Shown in pieces: positions 59,540-64,000 of a stretch of DNA of 64,000 nt. This stretch comes from an uncultured Gammaproteobacteria bacterium (GTDB lineage Bacteria > Pseudomonadota > Gammaproteobacteria > UBA6429 > Thiohalophilaceae), in contig CALBTB010000010.1 in the NCBI GenBank assembly GCA_937967995.1, positions 62,001 to 126,000 on the forward strand, in the 5' to 3' direction. A program made the position numbers and the translations under genes. Every line of letters begins with the position of its first letter. Position 1 is the stretch's first letter. The notes below the pieces were generated by a model. That model was not told the DNA's origin, did no database searches, and saw only the letters and a program-made list of their open reading frames with translations.

Positions 59540-61474
59540 ATGAACAAGAAAAAGTTATTAATCAGTTTGTTTGTCTGCCTGATTATGCAGACGCCCCTGC
59601 TCAGCCACGCAAAAATTCCCGAGTCGATCAGCAGCCAGTTTGCTCCCGCAAATATTACGGCGGACAGAATCTTTATACGAGCACCAGCCATAGCCGAGAA
59701 TGGTGCGGTAGTTGGTATCGAGATTCAGGGCATCAAGGATCTGCCGGCTAATGTGCATGTTGAGCAAATTGATATATTCACACCGTTTCGGCAGGAGCCC
59801 ATTGCGAGTTTCAGGTTAAACAAATCATTGTTACCTAAAGGGCTTAAAACCCGCATCAAGATGCAACGTTCCGGTTGGGTCTATGCGGTGGCAAAACTCA
59901 GTAATGGCGATGTCATTAGCGGCCAGCACTACATCAAGGTCACGATTGGTGGTTGTGGCGGCGGCGGTACCGGTCTAAATAGCGGCGGAAAAACCTATCA
60001 TCATCAGGCGCCACCTGTCTCGTACTACACGCCGCATCGCGTTGTGCCTGCACCGGTTCGGGGTCGTGAGAAATATGCTTCTGTGGCTGCAAACGGTGTC
60101 GTGAAAACCACCTCGCAACCGGTCTCCACATTCAGTATTGATGTAGATACCGGCAGTTATGCCAATACCCGTCGTTTCCTGATAGCACAGGGTCGTTTGC
60201 CGGTTGCCAATGCTGTGCGGGTTGAGGAAATGATTAACTATTTCAGTTATGACTATCCGCAACCCGAAAACCGTACTCAGCCCTTTAACATCGTGACAGA
60301 GATGGGCCCAACACCCTGGAATGCAGATACACACTTGTTGCACATCGGCCTGAAAGGGTATGACATAAAAACGGAATCCTTACCGCCTTCCAACCTGGTC
60401 TTTCTGATTGATGTCTCCGGATCGATGGGAGCGCCGGGTAAATTGTCATTACTGATACCGGCCATGAAAATGCTGGTGAATAAAATGCGCCCACAGGATC
60501 GTATCGCTATCGTGGTGTATGCGGGTGGTAGCGGTGTGGTACTGGATTCCACCAGCGGCGCAGAAAAAAGTATTATCATGCATGCGCTGGAGCAACTGCG
60601 TGCGGGTGGTTCCACAAACGGTGCGGCCGGTATTCAACTGGCCTATGAAATTGCACGAGATAATTTTGTTCAGGAAGGCATCAACCGCGTGATACTGGCC
60701 ACGGATGGGGACTTTAATGTCGGCATGACGTCGCATGACGCCCTGATCAAACTGATTGAAAAACAGCGTGACAGTGGCATATCCCTGACAACACTGGGCT
60801 TTGGTACCGGAAACTATAACGATCACCTGATGGAACAACTGGCCGATCACGGTAACGGCAACTATGCCTACATCGATTCATTGCGCGAAGCACAGAAAGT
60901 ACTGAGTAAACAGGCCAGCAGTACGCTGTTTACTATTGCCAAAGATGTAAAAATCCAGGTGGAGTTTAATCCGTCCGTCGTCGCGGAGTATCGGCTTATT
61001 GGTTATGAAAACCGTGTCTTACAGGAAGAGGACTTCAGGAACGACAAAGTGGATGCCGGCGATATCGGTGCCGGACATAGTGTCACCGCCCTGTATGAAG
61101 TGACATTTGTCGACAGTCATGCACGACGCCTGGAACCTTCGCGCTATGGCATTGAACGCGTTGCGCAACGTCATGCAAATGAAATTGCGGAGATTCGTTT
61201 ACGCTATAAATTACCCAAAGCGAGTAAGAGCCGGTTAATCAGGCGCCATATCAGTCGTGCGGATATTCAACTGGCAATGGATGAAACGTCCAACAACTTT
61301 CGTTTCGCCGCCGCCGTCGCAGCATTCGGGCAAAACCTGAGAGGCGGAAAATATACAGAACAGTTCGACTACACGCGCATTCATCAGCTCGCCATGCAGG
61401 GGCAGGGCAGTGACCCTGATGGCCACCGGCGTGAGTTTCTGGATATGGTGAAAATGGTGAATGATATTTTATAA
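59540..61474 (+). CDS. Exported fusion of a SoxY sulfur-carrier domain and a von Willebrand A (YfbK-type) domain
   Basis: From ATG 59540 (GGAGG upstream) it has 644 residues with a signal peptide (KKLLISLFVCLIMQTPLLSHA). Residues ~26-141 match SoxY: RAPAIAENGAVVGIEI, LKTRIKMQRSGWVYAVAKL and the end VTIGGCGG (134-141, C139), the swinging-arm motif that carries sulfur intermediates in the Sox system. In SoxY the motif is the C-terminus; here a Gly/His/Pro linker (142-190) leads to a vWA module with MIDAS DVSGSMG (291-297), upstream block STFSIDVDTGSYANTRRFL and C-terminal DUF3520-type region as in YfbK. No SoxZ or other sox gene is adjacent. Function is inferred only. Confidence 0.9.
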   Translation: MNKKKLLISLFVCLIMQTPLLSHAKIPESISSQFAPANITADRIFIRAPAIAENGAVVGIEIQGIKDLPANVHVEQIDIFTPFRQEPIASFRLNKSLLPKGLKTRIKMQRSGWVYAVAKLSNGDVISGQHYIKVTIGGCGGGGTGLNSGGKTYHHQAPPVSYYTPHRVVPAPVRGREKYASVAANGVVKTTSQPVSTFSIDVDTGSYANTRRFLIAQGRLPVANAVRVEEMINYFSYDYPQPENRTQPFNIVTEMGPTPWNADTHLLHIGLKGYDIKTESLPPSNLVFLIDVSGSMGAPGKLSLLIPAMKMLVNKMRPQDRIAIVVYAGGSGVVLDSTSGAEKSIIMHALEQLRAGGSTNGAAGIQLAYEIARDNFVQEGINRVILATDGDFNVGMTSHDALIKLIEKQRDSGISLTTLGFGTGNYNDHLMEQLADHGNGNYAYIDSLREAQKVLSKQASSTLFTIAKDVKIQVEFNPSVVAEYRLIGYENRVLQEEDFRNDKVDAGDIGAGHSVTALYEVTFVDSHARRLEPSRYGIERVAQRHANEIAEIRLRYKLPKASKSRLIRRHISRADIQLAMDETSNNFRFAAAVAAFGQNLRGGKYTEQFDYTRIHQLAMQGQGSDPDGHRREFLDMVKMVNDIL

Positions 61475-61483
61475 ATGAATTGA

Positions 61484-61508
61484 TGGAGGGTTGTGTTCCA
61501 GGGATGGA
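61484..61508. repeat. Second copy of the intergenic repeat core
   Basis: These 25 bases match 54851-54875 at 21 of 25 positions (TGGAGGGTTGTGTTCCAGGG and following). The copy lies just after the SoxY-vWA stop. The flanking 16-base arms and second half of the first copy are absent. Confidence 0.6.
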
Positions 61509-61658
61509 CACCTAGTCGCTTTACTAATTTGCCTTGTTTATGTAATAACGAGGCATCAATTTTTGTGAACTGTTATCCCGGCAACTCCCCGCGATATTGC
61601 ATATAATTATTCAATAATCATTCTTCGTATTTTAGTACATACTAATTTGGGGTAACGT

Positions 61659-63425
61659 ATGAAACTGCGATCTCATCTACTATCAGTCTGCACTATGTGG
61701 CTTGCAGCCCAGTTCTTAATTGCATGTAACCAGGCAGAGAGCCGACCAGATATACACACGTTACAAAAAGACTATCAGCATAAGCTCGCTCAGCAGAATA
61801 TTGGACAACTACCAGACAGTGCGGTTTACGAGGGTCAGTTTGAGAACGGTTTGTTCCACGGCGAGGGGACGTTACGCTGGCGTAACGGCGATGTCTATAC
61901 CGGACAGTTCAGGCAGGGATTGATGCACGGTAAAGGCCGCCACATCGTTCCGGAATTGTTTGTATATGAAGGGGAGTTTGTTGATGGCCTGTGGGAAGGA
62001 CAGGGGGAGGTTCAATTCACCAATAACGATTCCTATAGCGGTGAATTCAAGCGGGGCAATTTCGATGGCCAGGGATTGTTTATTTCATATGATGGGACAC
62101 GTTTCGAGGGACAATTCAAGGCAAGCCGACTAAACGGCAAGGGAAAAATCGCTTACCCGCATGGCGGTATATATGAAGGTGACGTAGTTGACTGGCGCAT
62201 GCAGGGAAAAGGTACTTACAAAATGGACGGCGCAGTTTATTCCGGTGACTTCGTCAAAGATAATCAGACGGGAAATGGCACAATTAAATATGCAACAGGC
62301 GATAAGTATAACGGTGAAATAAAAGACTGGACACCTCACGGTAAGGGAGAGTACCTGGATAGCAAGGGTAACCGCTATATAGGCGAATATGAATATGGTG
62401 TAAAACATGGCCAGGGAAAAATGGAGTATAAAAGTGGTGATGTTTATGTTGGTAATTTTGAGTCTGGGACCCGCCAGGGAGAAGGAACACTAACAACTGT
62501 CAATGTAGAAGGTGAAAAGAAAACACAGACAGGTTGGTGGGAATACGATGAATTTGTTGGTAAGAAACCCAAGGATCTTAGCCAGCAAGGAATTTTTTCG
62601 CGGTTTATGCAACGGATTCAACGCTATACAAAAAAGAAAATTGATGCTGAAGCGATATTTTACCGCCAGCCACATCTCATGGGGCAGACTCTGAATACAC
62701 TTGCAACTTCTAATCCGGATAAAATTGATATGTATTTTGTAGGTTTTGCTGCATATGGTTCGCAGGATGTGTTTATGAAAGAAACACGTTTTGCACAAAA
62801 GCTCTTTGATGATGAATTTGTTACCACCGGTCGATCTGTGGTGTTGATTAATAACCATGATGTGTCAAGTGAGGTACCGCTTGCCTCAACGACCAACCTG
62901 AGACACCTATTGGCAGATATCGGTAATAAAATGGATAAAGAGAACGATATTCTATTTCTGTATCTGACCAGCCATGGGTCAAAGAAAGAGGGACTTGATG
63001 TCAGTTTACATGGTGTGCCATTAAATGATCTGCCGCCGAAAAAGCTCAATGCAATACTGCAAGAAAGTGGAATCAAGTGGAAGGTAGTGGTGGTTTCTGC
63101 ATGCTATTCGGGTAAGTTTATCAATCAACTTCAGGACGAGTACACGCTGGTCATGACCTCTTCCCGGGCAGACCGCAAGTCATTCGGTTGTTCGGACGAA
63201 GCGGACTTCACTTACTTCGGCAGGGCTCTGTTCAAACACGGGATTCCGAAGAGTTCCAGCTTTACTGATGCATTTAATATGGCAAATGATCTGGTACGAA
63301 CATGGGAAAAAAAAGAAAATTACACACATTCCGAACCGCAAATAAGTCATTCTCAAGAAATACTTAAACAGTTACAGGCTTGGCGAAATTCACTGAACAC
63401 GCTGGCGAAGATGGCGAGAAATTAA
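61659..63425 (+). CDS. MORN-repeat lipoprotein with C-terminal caspase-like peptidase C13 domain
   Basis: The 588-residue protein starts with a lipoprotein signal (lipobox LIAC, C23) and is followed by ten MORN repeats between ~57 and 286 (for example YEGQFENGLFHGEGTL and YTGQFRQGLMHGKGRH). The C-terminal part (~355-560) is a C13/legumain-type clan CD domain: LFLYLTSHGS with H439 and KVVVVSACYSG with C482, then SRADRKSFGCSDEADFTYFG. Both dyad residues are in place, so activity is plausible, in the periplasm or on an outer-membrane leaflet. MORN repeats bind lipids or act as spacers in eukaryotes. It stops three bases before the end of the tRNA on the other strand. Confidence 0.92.
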   Translation: MKLRSHLLSVCTMWLAAQFLIACNQAESRPDIHTLQKDYQHKLAQQNIGQLPDSAVYEGQFENGLFHGEGTLRWRNGDVYTGQFRQGLMHGKGRHIVPELFVYEGEFVDGLWEGQGEVQFTNNDSYSGEFKRGNFDGQGLFISYDGTRFEGQFKASRLNGKGKIAYPHGGIYEGDVVDWRMQGKGTYKMDGAVYSGDFVKDNQTGNGTIKYATGDKYNGEIKDWTPHGKGEYLDSKGNRYIGEYEYGVKHGQGKMEYKSGDVYVGNFESGTRQGEGTLTTVNVEGEKKTQTGWWEYDEFVGKKPKDLSQQGIFSRFMQRIQRYTKKKIDAEAIFYRQPHLMGQTLNTLATSNPDKIDMYFVGFAAYGSQDVFMKETRFAQKLFDDEFVTTGRSVVLINNHDVSSEVPLASTTNLRHLLADIGNKMDKENDILFLYLTSHGSKKEGLDVSLHGVPLNDLPPKKLNAILQESGIKWKVVVVSACYSGKFINQLQDEYTLVMTSSRADRKSFGCSDEADFTYFGRALFKHGIPKSSSFTDAFNMANDLVRTWEKKENYTHSEPQISHSQEILKQLQAWRNSLNTLAKMARN

Positions 63426-63428
63426 AAA

Positions 63429-63504
63429 TGGTGGCCGGGGACAGAATTGAACTGTCGACACGGGGATTTTCAGTCCCCTGCTCTACCAACTGAGCTACCC
63501 GGCC
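63429..63504 (-). tRNA. tRNA-Phe (GAA)
   Basis: On the minus strand the 76 bases fold as a standard tRNA: acceptor GGCCGGG/CCCGGCC, D arm GCTCAGTTGGTAGAGC, anticodon arm GGGGACTGAAAATCCCC with anticodon GAA, T arm CAGTTCAATTCTG, discriminator A and encoded CCA. The 3' end lies three bases from the stop of the MORN-C13 gene. Confidence 0.97.
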
Positions 63505-63528
63505 AGTGTGGAGTCATGCGAGCGGCGT

Positions 63529-63557
63529 ATTAAACAGGCCGAGCACGCTCACGTCAA
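63529..63557 (-). promoter_or_regulatory. Promoter of tRNA-Phe
   Basis: On the minus strand TTGACG (63557-63552) and TTTAAT (63534-63529) are separated by 17 bases, and the tRNA starts 24 bases after the -10 box. Confidence 0.75.
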
Positions 63558-63600
63558 GTACAACATGGGCTTAGCCCTATGGTTAACCAAGCAAAATCAA

Positions 63601-63873
63601 TTACTTACTGGGTGGAACGAAGGCGTCCGGCAGTTCTGCGCCTTCGCCGAAGAAGAATTTCTCCATTTCCTGTTCTAAAAAGGCGCGATGCTTGGGATCG
63701 ATGGGGCTGAGGCGGTTTTCGTTGATGAGTATGGTCTGGTGTTGCATCCACATCTGCCAGCCTTGTTTGGACACGTTATCAAAAATCTTCTGGCCCAGGT
63801 CACCGGGGTAGGGCGCGCGGTCCAGGCCTTCGGCTTCTTTTCCCAGTTTGACGCATTGCACCATGCGGCTCAT
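63601..63873 (-). CDS. yggX: Fe(2+)-trafficking protein YggX
   Basis: The 90-residue protein has the family start SRMVQCVKLGKEAEGLDR (with conserved C7), the PYPGDLGQKIFDNVS block and the WQMWMQHQTILINENRL segment. YggX protects iron-sulfur proteins from oxidants and may pass on iron. It starts within the stop of mutY (ATGA), the same gene order as in E. coli. Confidence 0.96.
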   Translation of the reverse strand: MSRMVQCVKLGKEAEGLDRAPYPGDLGQKIFDNVSKQGWQMWMQHQTILINENRLSPIDPKHRAFLEQEMEKFFFGEGAELPDAFVPPSK

Positions 63874-64000
63874 AACAACTCCTCAATTTTCTGTAACAGG
63901 GTTTTCACCGGTGCGGGCAGGCCGCGTTTGTCCGGTCGCTGCGTGTTATACCAGATGTGCCGGTCCGAATCCATGATACCCACATGACGTGCGCGGGCAC
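63870..64000 (-). CDS. mutY: A/G-specific adenine glycosylase, C-terminal end (partial)
   Basis: Only about 42 residues of the C-terminus lie in the window: the frame reads VGIMDSDRHIWYNTQRPDKR, then GLPAPVKTLLQKIEELL and TGA at 63872-63870. The W-Y-N...G-L-P-A-P-V-x-x-L-L pattern matches the end of the MutY NUDIX-like domain. The overlap with yggX fits the usual mutY-yggX order. The catalytic domain lies outside the window, so the call rests on this end and on the neighbour. Confidence 0.8.
   Translation of the reverse strand, partial: ARARHVGIMDSDRHIWYNTQRPDKRGLPAPVKTLLQKIEELL

Noticed and set aside
1..64000. CRISPR arrays, insertion sequences, integrases, rRNA genes
   Set aside because: None seen on either strand; no transposase or integrase motif and no regularly spaced repeats.

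Overview
The window reads as one chromosome segment of a free-living gammaproteobacterium, most likely a sulfur-metabolising one. The housekeeping content is gammaproteobacterial: ttcA, qmcA-nfeD, metH, typA/bipA, cysQ, yrfG, dtd, aroG-type DAHP synthase, tRNA-Phe and a mutY-yggX pair. A sulfur lifestyle is suggested by a SoxY carrier domain, a DsrC/TusE-like protein, a YeeE-type transporter, two rhodaneses and several thioredoxin-fold proteins. Genus cannot be assigned from the sequence alone. No CRISPR array, insertion sequence, prophage or rRNA operon was seen.

Layout. 1-7225 holds a ketosamine kinase end, two small proteins, ttcA, qmcA-nfeD and metH. 7256-18738 is a visibly AT-richer surface-polysaccharide locus: flippase, two GT2 glycosyltransferases, a methyltransferase, the complete dTDP-L-rhamnose set rmlBACD, a Wzy/ligase-type polymerase with a TPR tail and the initiating sugar-phosphate transferase. 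19373-29719 carries typA with a clear promoter, a cold-shock protein, a CDGSH protein, a Ser/Thr kinase, a single-cysteine DsrC/TusE protein, a Sel1 protein and a broken GIY-YIG gene. 29889-34636 has an MBL-fold protein lacking metal ligands, a bactofilin, a rhodanese, a DUF1223 protein, and a three-gene membrane/DCC operon facing a GbsR-type regulator; both promoters carry the same palindromic operator.

34734-49592 is a mosaic of short operons: cysQ, a nucleotidase, a hybrid histidine kinase resembling RpfC, dtd-pip, an OmpR-type regulator, a patatin, hydrolases, a miniature secreted intradiol-dioxygenase-like protein, an HDOD protein and aroG. 49636-58841 includes a large unrecognised protein, an ArsR regulator, a cytochrome c, a broken tag gene, an oxygenase-YeeE pair, an HpnB-like glycosyltransferase, a rhodanese, a double-thioredoxin protein and a GST.

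The most unusual part is 58915-63425: an LEA-type lipoprotein, then a secreted protein fusing a SoxY sulfur-carrier domain (including its GGCGG carrier-cysteine motif) to a von Willebrand A domain, then a lipoprotein with ten MORN repeats joined to a caspase-like C13 peptidase. tRNA-Phe, yggX and the end of mutY close the window. Two genes (GIY-YIG and tag) are each interrupted by one in-frame TAA at a codon that is normally Glu. All assignments come from reading motifs; no database search was run.
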